Shown here in pieces: positions 7,910 through 15,096 of a stretch of 28,489 nt of DNA. How positions within the stretch are numbered: position 1 is the first letter of the stretch; every line of letters starts with the position of its first letter. This DNA comes from a virus, in IMG/VR virus record IMGVR_UViG_3300003797_000014, positions 1 to 28,489 of that record; one strand, given 5' to 3'. Under the pieces are notes generated by a model, which was not told where the DNA came from, searched no databases, and was given only the letters and a program-made list of their open reading frames with translations. The position numbers were made by a program, and so were the translations under genes.

Positions 7910-8553
7910 TGCCTTTATGGGGAAAATTAAATCAACAAAATAATGCTCCAAAGTCGACCACATTTGTTGTTGACCGTGTAGCTGGTAAGCGTCTGACTGG
8001 TACAGGTAATGTAGTAACCTCTTCAGCAGCTCGTCCTAATGATCTAAGCACTTTCAGTAATACAACTGTTGGTGCTTTTGAAGCATTAGAAGCAGTTGGA
8101 ACATTTGGTGTTAATACTGCAGTTGTTCAATCAAGATATACTGCAACGGGTTCAAAGGGTATTTCTCCTGGTTGGATAAATGCTACTATTGGAACTGGCC
8201 CAGTAACATCGCTGACAGTTGTAACACCATCTGGATTATCTTATAGTAATACAGATAAGTTTGTTCTCAGCGGTGGAACATCAAATGCTACAGTTGCTAT
8301 TACTACAAATACAACTGGCGGTATTGTTGCGACATCTGTAGTAAATGGTGGTGCAGGGTTTGCCAATGTTTCAGTAGTAACTTTAGCCATTGCTAATTCT
8401 ACTGGTGGTGCTTCTGCTGGTTCCGGCGGTGATACAGCTTCAAATTATAAGCTGGCCCTTGGTGGTCGTGCAGGCCGTGTATTGTATGAAACTTTAGTGT
8501 TCATCAAGAATGGTGGCAAGGGAGTTACTGGCGGTACACAAAATCTTCCTTAA
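7909..8553 (+). CDS. Virion structural protein, Gly/Ser/Thr-rich
   Basis: The 214-residue protein starts at ATG 7909 after AAAGGAGAT, one of the best ribosome sites in the window, and with an exact late promoter just upstream, so it should be abundant late in infection. The start MPLWGKLNQQNNAPKST is familiar from small structural proteins of T4-like phages of marine and soil bacteria. The body is rich in Gly, Thr, Val and Ala with alternating beta-like pattern and the stretch VVNGGAGFANVSVVTL. It ends with FIKNGGKGVTGGTQNLP. The exact place in the particle is unknown; no enzymatic motif is seen. Confidence 0.65.
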   Translation: MPLWGKLNQQNNAPKSTTFVVDRVAGKRLTGTGNVVTSSAARPNDLSTFSNTTVGAFEALEAVGTFGVNTAVVQSRYTATGSKGISPGWINATIGTGPVTSLTVVTPSGLSYSNTDKFVLSGGTSNATVAITTNTTGGIVATSVVNGGAGFANVSVVTLAIANSTGGASAGSGGDTASNYKLALGGRAGRVLYETLVFIKNGGKGVTGGTQNLP

Positions 8554-8570
8554 TAGTATCGGATTGATCC

Positions 8571-9557
8571 ATGCCAATAGTTGATATTTTAATAAATGAT
8601 ATTCCACGAACTACAAGTATATCAAATACTGATATTATAGTTGTTACTAATAATATTGATACACAACCAACAACTAATACTATCGAGTTTGGTGTATTTG
8701 CAAATGCTGTTGCTCATTATGCTGGTGCTGCAGCTGGGGCTTTAACTGCTAACGTTACTGTTACTGGAACAACTATAGGTGCAGTTAGTTCTGGTTATGT
8801 GTTTCCAGCGGGCATGACATTTCAGCAATTTGTAGAAGCTATTTCAATTTATATAGCTCCTCCAATTCCACCAACCTATACTGCACCTACACTATCTCTT
8901 GGATCAAGTCCATCGCCAGGCAATATTGAAGTTGGTACAACACAAAATATTGCTCTTACTGGAACATATACTCAACACGATGGTGGTGCGGCTGGAGCAT
9001 ATGTGCTCTATAAAAATTCTGCACAACTTTCTACATCAACTTCATATACTGATAGTTCAGTGCAAATTACAGAAACACCTATTACATATAATGCACACAT
9101 TGCATACGCACAAGGTCCAGTAAAAACTGATACCCAAGGCAATGCAAATGCTACTGGTCAGATTCAAGCCGGTACAGCAACATCTGGTAATATTACATTT
9201 ACTGGATCACGTAAAGCATTTTATGGAACATCGACGAATCCAGTTGTTCCTACAACAAATGCTGAGATTCGTGCTTTATCATCTACATTTAATGTTGGAG
9301 AAGGTGGAAATCCAAACTTTACAATTACAGTTCCAATTGGTGCGGCTGCAGTAATATTTGCATATCCTGCAACAGAACGAGATGTAACTTCTGTTAAATA
9401 TGTAGAATATGCTTATAATGAAATTAAAGCTTCTTTTGACAAAACACTTGTAAATGTATCAGGTGCTAATGGGTATAGTCCAATATCATATAAGGTATAT
9501 ACATTCATTCCAGTTGAGCCATATTCACAAGTTGTAAATTATCAAGTGTTCATCTAA
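8571..9557 (+). CDS. Tail-fibre or baseplate-attached structural protein
   Basis: The 328-residue protein starts at ATG 8571. Its N-terminus, DILINDIPRTTSISNTDIIV, has the same layout as the N-terminus of the 900-residue fibre at 15097 (KISSLPEATVLSNNDIFLV): a short strand, Pro, and a hydrophobic strand after an Asn-Asp or Asn-Thr-Asp. This pattern is common at the particle-attachment end of phage fibres. After a Pro-rich linker at about residues 104-112 there are beta-rich segments with an Ig-like look, then a C-terminal domain ending in VNYQVFI. Its TAA overlaps the next ATG as TAATG, so it is coupled to the propeller fibre. The function in host binding is inferred. Confidence 0.6.
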   Translation: MPIVDILINDIPRTTSISNTDIIVVTNNIDTQPTTNTIEFGVFANAVAHYAGAAAGALTANVTVTGTTIGAVSSGYVFPAGMTFQQFVEAISIYIAPPIPPTYTAPTLSLGSSPSPGNIEVGTTQNIALTGTYTQHDGGAAGAYVLYKNSAQLSTSTSYTDSSVQITETPITYNAHIAYAQGPVKTDTQGNANATGQIQAGTATSGNITFTGSRKAFYGTSTNPVVPTTNAEIRALSSTFNVGEGGNPNFTITVPIGAAAVIFAYPATERDVTSVKYVEYAYNEIKASFDKTLVNVSGANGYSPISYKVYTFIPVEPYSQVVNYQVFI

Positions 9558-11599
9558 TGACTCAACCTACATTATTACCAATAGTATTTCAAAGACAAAT
9601 AGCATCTCCTCTTGATGTAGATACCGTATTTTCTAATACATTTAATCGTAATGCATACTTAACTAGTCCTAGAAGATATGCAGGACAAATTGTATCTGAT
9701 CTAGAAGCTAATGCAATATTTGTTCTTGATAGTACTAGAACTACTTGGTTATCAGCGGGATCTGGTGGAAGTGGTTCTAGTACTCTACATGGATTAACTG
9801 ATGTTAATGTAACTGAAGGTGTAGGCATCGATGGCCAATATCTGAAATATGATAATGCAACCGGGAAATGGGTAGCAAATACTGTATCTGCAACTGTAAA
9901 CACGGGTAATATTACATTTAATAATACTACTATTTCCACTAGTTTGACTGGTGCAAATATAAATCTTTTGAATTCTACAGGAAATACCAATATAATTGGA
10001 ACTTCTCCAGATTATCCATATGCAATAATGACTTCAATAACAGTCAATTCATCTGGATTATTTGTTGCTGTAGGATACGATAATAATACTTATTATCCAC
10101 TATATGCTACATCAACTGATGGAATCACGTGGACTAATCCTGCATTAATGAATGGCAGTACTTCATATGCACTATTGACTTCAGTAACAGTAAACTCAGC
10201 CGGTTTGTTCGTTGCAATTGGATACGATAATAATACTTATCCATTATATGCCACTTCGTCTGATGGAACCGCATGGACTACTCCTGCATTAATGAATGAT
10301 AGTACTTCATATGCACATATGCAATCAATAACAGTAAACTCAGCTGGTCTGTTCGTTGCAGTTGGTTTTAATAATAATAATTATCCATTATATGCCACTT
10401 CAGCAGATGGAACTGCATGGACTACTCCTGCATTAATGAATGGCAGTACTTCATATGCGCAAATGAATTCAGTAACAGTCAATTCATCTGGATTATTTAT
10501 TGCTGTTGGCATTGGTAATAATGATTATCCATTATATGCCACTTCGTCTGATGGTAGTAATTGGACTACTCCTGCAGTAATGAATGGTAGCACTTCTCCT
10601 GTACTATTGACTTCAGTAACAGTCAATTCATCTGGATTATTTGTTGCTGTCGGACTTGATGGTAATAGTGGTTATCCATTATATGCCACTTCGTCTGATG
10701 GTAGTAATTGGACTACTCCTGCAGTAATGAATGGTAGCACTTCTATTGGATTTATGACTTCAGTAACAGTCAATTCATCTGGATTATTTATTGCTGTCGG
10801 ATTTGGCCAAGTTGGTCCAGTATACGCTAAATCTTCTGATGGTAGTAATTGGACTACACCAGCATTAATCAATAGCACTACTGGTCCTATAGCTCTAACT
10901 TCAGTAACAGTCAATTCATCTGGATTATTTGTTGCAATTGGTGATGAGTTTTCCAATTTTTATCTAGGACATACTTCAACAACAGATGGTAGTACATGGT
11001 CTGCATTGACTTTTAATGTTACTCCTAGACTTCCTGCACAAGTTAATATAACAGCAGGTAATAATACTTGGCAGTTTACTAAATCTGGTAATATAAGTTT
11101 ACCTCTTAATACATCAAGTATTAATTATCCAAATGGATATCCATATGGAGGAGTATCTACTCTTTCAGCTTTAACCGATGTTAATGTAGCTGAAAGTGCA
11201 GGCATCGATGGCCAATATCTAAAATATGATAACGCAACTAGTAAATGGATAGCTAATACAGTATTAGCAACTCATCCCATTGCATTTTTCTTCACTACTA
11301 CACCCGGCGCAAATGAAACTTTATTAATTTATAATACAGTATCAAATATAGATATTCAAACAAACTTTAATGGATTTCAATGTTCAGTAGGAACTCCACC
11401 ATCTGGAACATTTGTATTAAGTATATATAAAAATACAACACAAATAGGAACTATTACTATATTCTCTAATGGATATTCGCAAGGAAGCACTAGTGATTCT
11501 ACAGTATTTGTTCCAGGCGATACACTTTTAGCTAATGTTAGTATATCAGATGCAGCAATACAAAATGTAGGTATTACTTTCAAAGGAATTACAGCATGA
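9557..11599 (+). CDS. Modular tail fibre with seven-repeat beta-propeller
   Basis: The 680-residue protein starts at ATG 9557 in a TAATG junction. The first 65 residues (MTQPTLLPIVFQRQ onward) are a close relative of the N-terminus of the fibre at 14083 and probably anchor it to the particle. A module with DVNVTEGVGIDGQYLKYDNA follows, then seven repeats of about 48 residues each holding TVNSSGLFVAVG and a sialidase-like Asp-box pattern such as SSDGTAWTT, then a second copy of the IDGQYLKYDNA module and a C-terminal beta domain. Seven such repeats are the usual number for a closed seven-bladed propeller. A role in binding a host surface glycan or protein is inferred. No sialidase arginine triad was recognised, so an enzyme is unlikely. 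Confidence 0.75.
   Translation: MTQPTLLPIVFQRQIASPLDVDTVFSNTFNRNAYLTSPRRYAGQIVSDLEANAIFVLDSTRTTWLSAGSGGSGSSTLHGLTDVNVTEGVGIDGQYLKYDNATGKWVANTVSATVNTGNITFNNTTISTSLTGANINLLNSTGNTNIIGTSPDYPYAIMTSITVNSSGLFVAVGYDNNTYYPLYATSTDGITWTNPALMNGSTSYALLTSVTVNSAGLFVAIGYDNNTYPLYATSSDGTAWTTPALMNDSTSYAHMQSITVNSAGLFVAVGFNNNNYPLYATSADGTAWTTPALMNGSTSYAQMNSVTVNSSGLFIAVGIGNNDYPLYATSSDGSNWTTPAVMNGSTSPVLLTSVTVNSSGLFVAVGLDGNSGYPLYATSSDGSNWTTPAVMNGSTSIGFMTSVTVNSSGLFIAVGFGQVGPVYAKSSDGSNWTTPALINSTTGPIALTSVTVNSSGLFVAIGDEFSNFYLGHTSTTDGSTWSALTFNVTPRLPAQVNITAGNNTWQFTKSGNISLPLNTSSINYPNGYPYGGVSTLSALTDVNVAESAGIDGQYLKYDNATSKWIANTVLATHPIAFFFTTTPGANETLLIYNTVSNIDIQTNFNGFQCSVGTPPSGTFVLSIYKNTTQIGTITIFSNGYSQGSTSDSTVFVPGDTLLANVSISDAAIQNVGITFKGITA
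9791..9894 (+). repeat. Direct repeat flanking the propeller, left copy
   Basis: A 104-base segment encoding the IDGQYLKYDNA module aligns without gaps to 11168-11271. The longest identical run I found is 21 bases (9823-9843). The two copies bracket the propeller repeats. Confidence 0.8.
10028..11010 (+). repeat. Seven propeller-blade coding repeats, unit about 144 bases
   Basis: Seven copies of a unit of about 144 bases, the start-to-start distances being 147 for the first and 144 for the second. Each encodes a TVNS-GLFVA-G strand pair, and nearly all carry an Asp-box-like DG-x-x-W turn. Blades 4 to 7 share long identical DNA around the sequence encoding VNSSGLF, which suggests recent duplication or gene conversion. 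Confidence 0.85.
11168..11271 (+). repeat. Direct repeat flanking the propeller, right copy
   Basis: The right-hand partner of 9791-9894, offset by 1377 bases (459 codons) so the reading frame is kept. It encodes DVNVAESAGIDGQYLKYDNA. The pair could recombine and delete or exchange the propeller without a frameshift. Confidence 0.8.
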
Positions 11600-11634
11600 T
11601 TATTTTTAAAGCACAGGTTATGGGAGATTAATAC

Positions 11635-12633
11635 ATGTCTACAATTTCTGCGCTTCCATTCTTTGGCGGTGAGCTTTCGACCTTTATTGCTTCAGATGGA
11701 AACACCTACGAAACAACTGATAGTACATATTTCAATTCATCATATTCGCGTTGTGCCATTGGGTGTTTGGGAGGCACGACCTTTGCCCGCTCGCCTAGCT
11801 GGCCTTCAGCCGCTGACTTCTGGATGCACGATGTGCTCTATTCGGGCAATTACAACGGTGGCGGAAGCCCTATTTTCATATTCTATAATGGAGCAACGGT
11901 CGTTGCGCAAATTGTAATGTCAGGAAGCAACCCAAGTTGCACCGCCTATACTCTCCAAAGCGGCTCCCTGACCTCTGTTGGTACGTTTCATATTGAACTT
12001 CAACTTCTGAACACCCTTGACATTCACATTGTAGCTGGCGGGAGTGGGAGTTTTACGGTCTATGTCGCCGGAGCGCAGCTTTTCACTTCAACGGGCCTTA
12101 ATCATTCTGGATGGAGCGGCATCACAAGTCTGGTTTTCAGCGGCTGGAACGGTCAATATGGTAATGCGGTTGATACCAACCACTCACAAGTAATTTGCGA
12201 CACGACCTCAACCATTGGCCGTATTTTAGTTACAGATAGATTTGATACTGAAAGTGCAACAAATAATGGATGGACTGGTGTAGGTACAACTAAAGTAGGC
12301 GATATGTCAGCCATTCCTCTCAATGATGCAAATTATATGTATGCCGCTTCAGCTGATCTTACTGATACATTTTATCAAAGTACACTTAACCTTAGTTCTT
12401 ATAATGTACTTGCTCGTGGTGTAGCTGCAAGAGCTCGTGTTCAAGGGGCCGGGCCAGCAAACATTAAACTTTGTCTTTGTTTGGGTGGAACAAATTATGT
12501 AAGTACTGCAATTTCGCTTTCAGCCGGATATGATTCATATTTTAATTCGTGGACCGTGGATCCCGCCACATCATCTGCTTGGACATCATCTGCAGCTGCT
12601 GCTATTGAACTTGGAGTACAAAGCTCGACATGA
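11635..12633 (+). CDS. Lectin-like tail adhesin, apparently chimeric
   Basis: The 332-residue protein starts at ATG 11635 after GGGAG at 11623-11627. The first 190 residues form a beta-rich domain with Gly and aromatic residues that looks like a concanavalin/LamG-type jelly roll, as in phage surface adhesins. The second part (about 200-332), with [19 protein letters not shown] and a C-terminus ending near [10 protein letters not shown], resembles a module common in phage tail proteins of alphaproteobacteria. The DNA for the first part is far richer in G and C (39 of 60 bases at 11761-11820) than that for the second part (23 of 60 at 12241-12300), so the N-terminal domain was probably acquired from another source. 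The stop overlaps the next ATG as ATGA. Fold assignments are by appearance. Confidence 0.6.
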   Translation: MSTISALPFFGGELSTFIASDGNTYETTDSTYFNSSYSRCAIGCLGGTTFARSPSWPSAADFWMHDVLYSGNYNGGGSPIFIFYNGATVVAQIVMSGSNPSCTAYTLQSGSLTSVGTFHIELQLLNTLDIHIVAGGSGSFTVYVAGAQLFTSTGLNHSGWSGITSLVFSGWNGQYGNAVDTNHSQVICDTTSTIGRILVTDRFDTESATNNGWTGVGTTKVGDMSAIPLNDANYMYAASADLTDTFYQSTLNLSSYNVLARGVAARARVQGAGPANIKLCLCLGGTNYVSTAISLSAGYDSYFNSWTVDPATSSAWTSSAAAAIELGVQSST

Positions 12634-13694
12634 CCGGTCTTCTTCTTAATCGCGTTGAAGTTTCAACAGCCACAACTGGTACTGGAACAGTTACCCTTGG
12701 TTCAGCAGTATCACCATATCAAAGCTGGTCAGCTGCAGGAGCAGTAGTAGGACAATCTTATAGCTATCTTATTCAAGATGGTACAGCTTGGGAAATTGGA
12801 GTTGGAGTTTATGATGGAACTACAATAACAAGACCTGGTCCAGGAACTGATCAATATTTTCAAAGCTCTACTGGTTCTTTGCTTTCTTTAACAGGTTCAG
12901 CAACAATTGCTTGTGCAGCTAATAAAGATAATTTTACCGGTGGCGGTGGATATACAGCTACATCTACTAATGTACCACCTCAAATACGCGGTTACTCCTA
13001 TGTTAGCGGATCCACAAATAGTTTTGATGTACCTTTCCCAACTGGAACTGTTGCAGGAGATTTTGCAATTCTAAATGGAGCGGGTGGGTATGGTCCATCG
13101 GGGCCTCCATCTGGTTGGACCTCACTGAAAAGTTCCAGTGCTTCTGGAATTCAGGGCGCAACTTTCAGCAAGATACTTACCTCGGATGATATTACAGCAG
13201 GGCATGTAACAGTTATTTTTAATAATTCTTATAATGCCATCTGTCAAATGGTTACGCTTCAGGGTACTGCAACTATTCGCAACACACAAGGAAATGCTGA
13301 TGGCAGCACAACACTTACAAGTGCAAGCAGCGTGCAGGTTAATGATATAGGAATTCATTTTGCCACAGTTCGCGGAGGAAATATTACTTCTGTTACACCT
13401 GGAACAGTTCAACAGACTAATATATTTTCTGATATCAAGGCGGCAACCTATACCTCTGTGGTTGGCTCGGCAGGTGCTCAATCTGTTGTTTATACTGTGT
13501 CAGGCGACTATTATATATGTTCGGTTTTTGTAGATAATGTTGCCGGTGCATATACAATTACAGGTGAGACTGAAACTATTTCTTCTGGTGCACCAACAAT
13601 TAGCGGCCAGGTAGGTGATCGTTATTTTGATACAAATACATCTCCATTTACTTCTTACATATATTATAATGGAACTTGGAATAGATTCAATTGA
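12630..13694 (+). CDS. Tail-fibre/adhesin protein with C-terminal [10 protein letters not shown] tag
   Basis: The 354-residue protein begins in an ATGA overlap with the previous stop. Residues 1-100, with an [20 protein letters not shown] stretch and [16 protein letters not shown], match a module common in phage tail proteins. The middle (about 115-305), with [10 protein letters not shown], has the look of a receptor-binding beta sandwich and resembles the body of the protein at 14083. The C-terminus, [17 protein letters not shown] then TWNRFN, recurs nearly unchanged at the end of the 14083 protein and may be a trimerisation or chaperone-like tip. It is probably co-expressed with the adhesin at 11635 and may work with it. 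Confidence 0.65.
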   Translation: MTGLLLNRVEVSTATTGTGTVTLGSAVSPYQSWSAAGAVVGQSYSYLIQDGTAWEIGVGVYDGTTITRPGPGTDQYFQSSTGSLLSLTGSATIACAANKDNFTGGGGYTATSTNVPPQIRGYSYVSGSTNSFDVPFPTGTVAGDFAILNGAGGYGPSGPPSGWTSLKSSSASGIQGATFSKILTSDDITAGHVTVIFNNSYNAICQMVTLQGTATIRNTQGNADGSTTLTSASSVQVNDIGIHFATVRGGNITSVTPGTVQQTNIFSDIKAATYTSVVGSAGAQSVVYTVSGDYYICSVFVDNVAGAYTITGETETISSGAPTISGQVGDRYFDTNTSPFTSYIYYNGTWNRFN

Positions 13695-13703
13695 TTTTTA
13701 TAT

Positions 13704-13711
13704 TATAAATA
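13704..13711 (+). promoter_or_regulatory. T4-type late promoter TATAAATA
   Basis: An exact TATAAATA ten bases after the stop of the adhesin gene. It lies 29 bases before a tiny frame at 13740 and 68 bases before the gene at 13779. The same arrangement, a WNRFN-coding end then a late box then AAGCTGGATAA, recurs at 15045-15097. Confidence 0.6.
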
Positions 13712-13739
13712 TGAAATAATTTTAAAAGCTGGATAATCA

Positions 13740-13778
13740 ATGATAAAAGCTAATGCATATTTTATGATGGACAAATAA
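13740..13778 (+). other. Twelve-codon open frame at a duplicated gene junction
   Basis: ATG 13740 follows AAGCTGGATAATCA, almost the same leader that precedes the fibre start at 15097, but the frame stops after 12 codons and directly abuts ATG 13779. It may be a vestige of a duplicated gene start or a leader peptide coupling translation into the next gene. I do not call it a gene. Confidence 0.4.
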
Positions 13779-14048
13779 ATGCCAGGATTTGGACCAGTTG
13801 CATCAGGACCAGTAGGAACAGTTTCTTCTCAAAATCCTTTATCTACTGATAATCAGCAGGTAACTTCAATTACTGGTTATACCCAAATTGGAGCTCCTGA
13901 TGCTACACAACAGGTAACTTCAATTACTAGTTATACCCAAATTGGAGCTCCTGATGCTACACAACAGATTATGTCCATTACTGGTTATACAATGATTCAG
14001 CTGCCTTTATCTCCAACAAATAGAAGAAGACAGATTGTCAATACATAA
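13779..14048 (+). CDS. Small repeat protein, probably structural
   Basis: The 89-residue protein starts at ATG 13779, directly after a 12-codon frame, with no strong ribosome site of its own. MPGFGPVASGPVGTVSSQNP resembles the N-terminus of short Gly/Pro-rich virion proteins in T4-like phages. The middle consists of two nearly identical 18-residue units, QVTSITGYTQIGAPDATQ, plus a degraded third, and the end is basic (NRRRQIVNT). No known domain was recognised. Its place between fibre genes and the beta-strand-like repeat suggest a small fibre accessory or connector. Confidence 0.5.
   Translation: MPGFGPVASGPVGTVSSQNPLSTDNQQVTSITGYTQIGAPDATQQVTSITSYTQIGAPDATQQIMSITGYTMIQLPLSPTNRRRQIVNT
13857..13964 (+). 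repeat. Two tandem 54-base coding repeats
   Basis: 13857-13910 and 13911-13964 are the same 54 bases except for a Gly/Ser codon difference. A partial third copy follows from 13965. The unit encodes 18 residues. Confidence 0.85.
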
Positions 14049-14082
14049 TAAATAAAATATATTAATTATTGGATAAGTATTC

Positions 14083-15060
14083 ATGACTCAACCTACATTA
14101 TTTCCATTAGTATTTCAAAGACAGTTAGCACAACCAGTCGATGTAGATCAAGTTTTTGCAAATACCTTTGTTCGCAATTCATACTTGTCTCATGCAAGAA
14201 GATATCCTGGTCAAATTGTATCTGACTTAGAAGCTAATGCAGCATTTATTCTTGATAGTACTGGAACAACCTGGATACCAATTGGAATTCCTACTGTTAC
14301 ACCTACACCACAGCAAGTATATGCACCACAAGTTGTGCAATCTATTATGGGTGGAACTACTAATAGCTCTCAATTAGTTGGAACTTTTCCTAATCCATTG
14401 ACACCAGGTAATTATATTATTGCTCTTTGGTCTTCATATACAAATTCATATAATGCAAATGGAAATGGATTTACATCTATTTTAACTCAAGGTGAAGCCG
14501 CTGATAATCTTATAGTTAATTATAAAAAAATTCAGTCAGGTGATAGTCAAACTCAGCAGTGCGGTACTGTTGCTGCATCATCTGGTATATTTGCAATGTT
14601 TGAAGTGTCAGGATTTAGTACTCCTCCTTCAATAGATGTTTCTAAATTAGTACAAATAAATTCAACTACTAATCACACAGAATCTACTACGGCAACAACA
14701 TCTTATGATCTTGCATTAGTACTTTCATATTCTACATCTACAGGTACAGGATTAATTCCAGATCCTACTTGGACAGTAGATCAAACAATAGTAAATGCTT
14801 CAGGACGTGATGGTTGGGCTGGGCATAAAGTATATCCAACTATAGGATCAACAATCAGTGAAACTACAACATTTACTTCTTCTGTAACAAATGAAGTTAT
14901 TCTTATTGGAATAAAATCTGCACCAACTCCACAAGGTACATTATTTGGAACAGGTTCTCCAACACTGCCTGGTACTCAAGGGTTATTATATTTTGATACA
15001 AGCACAACAACATTTACTTCTTATGTGTATTATAATGGCTCTTGGAACAGATTCAATTAA
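14083..15060 (+). CDS. Tail fibre, paralogous N-terminus to the propeller fibre
   Basis: The 325-residue protein starts at ATG 14083 after TTGGATAAG. Its first 65 residues (MTQPTLFPLVFQRQ, RRYPGQIVSDLEANA, FILDSTGTTW) match those of the fibre at 9557, so both likely attach to the same site on the particle. The body (about 85-280) has a different beta-sandwich-type domain, similar in pattern to the middle of the protein at 12630. The C-terminus carries the same tag, YFDTSTTTFTSYVYYNG then SWNRFN. It therefore looks like a mosaic of an anchor from one fibre and a tip from another. It is followed three bases later by a late promoter. Confidence 0.7.
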   Translation: MTQPTLFPLVFQRQLAQPVDVDQVFANTFVRNSYLSHARRYPGQIVSDLEANAAFILDSTGTTWIPIGIPTVTPTPQQVYAPQVVQSIMGGTTNSSQLVGTFPNPLTPGNYIIALWSSYTNSYNANGNGFTSILTQGEAADNLIVNYKKIQSGDSQTQQCGTVAASSGIFAMFEVSGFSTPPSIDVSKLVQINSTTNHTESTTATTSYDLALVLSYSTSTGTGLIPDPTWTVDQTIVNASGRDGWAGHKVYPTIGSTISETTTFTSSVTNEVILIGIKSAPTPQGTLFGTGSPTLPGTQGLLYFDTSTTTFTSYVYYNGSWNRFN

Positions 15061-15062
15061 TT

Positions 15063-15070
15063 TATAAATA
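15063..15070 (+). promoter_or_regulatory. T4-type late promoter TATAAATA
   Basis: An exact TATAAATA just after the stop of the 14083 gene and 26 bases before ATG 15097. It probably drives the 900-residue fibre gene. Confidence 0.65.
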
Positions 15071-15096
15071 TTTAACAACTTTCAAGCTGGATAACC

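Noticed and set aside
9589-9990. Long antisense frame opposite the propeller fibre gene
   Set aside because: It is the mirror of a clear repeat-protein gene, has no ribosome site, and has no recognisable product.
9557-11599. Sialidase enzyme because of Asp boxes
   Set aside because: Asp-box-like turns occur in many non-enzymatic propellers, and I found no arginine triad or other catalytic residues.
11596-11631. Eleven-codon frame ATGA-overlapping the propeller fibre stop
   Set aside because: Too short to call; its end merely holds the ribosome site of the next gene. It could be a coupling leader.
13122-13481. Antisense Cys-rich frame inside the 12630 adhesin
   Set aside because: The Cys/Ser/Asn pattern is the complement of Gly/Thr/Ala codons in the sense gene, and there is no start signal.
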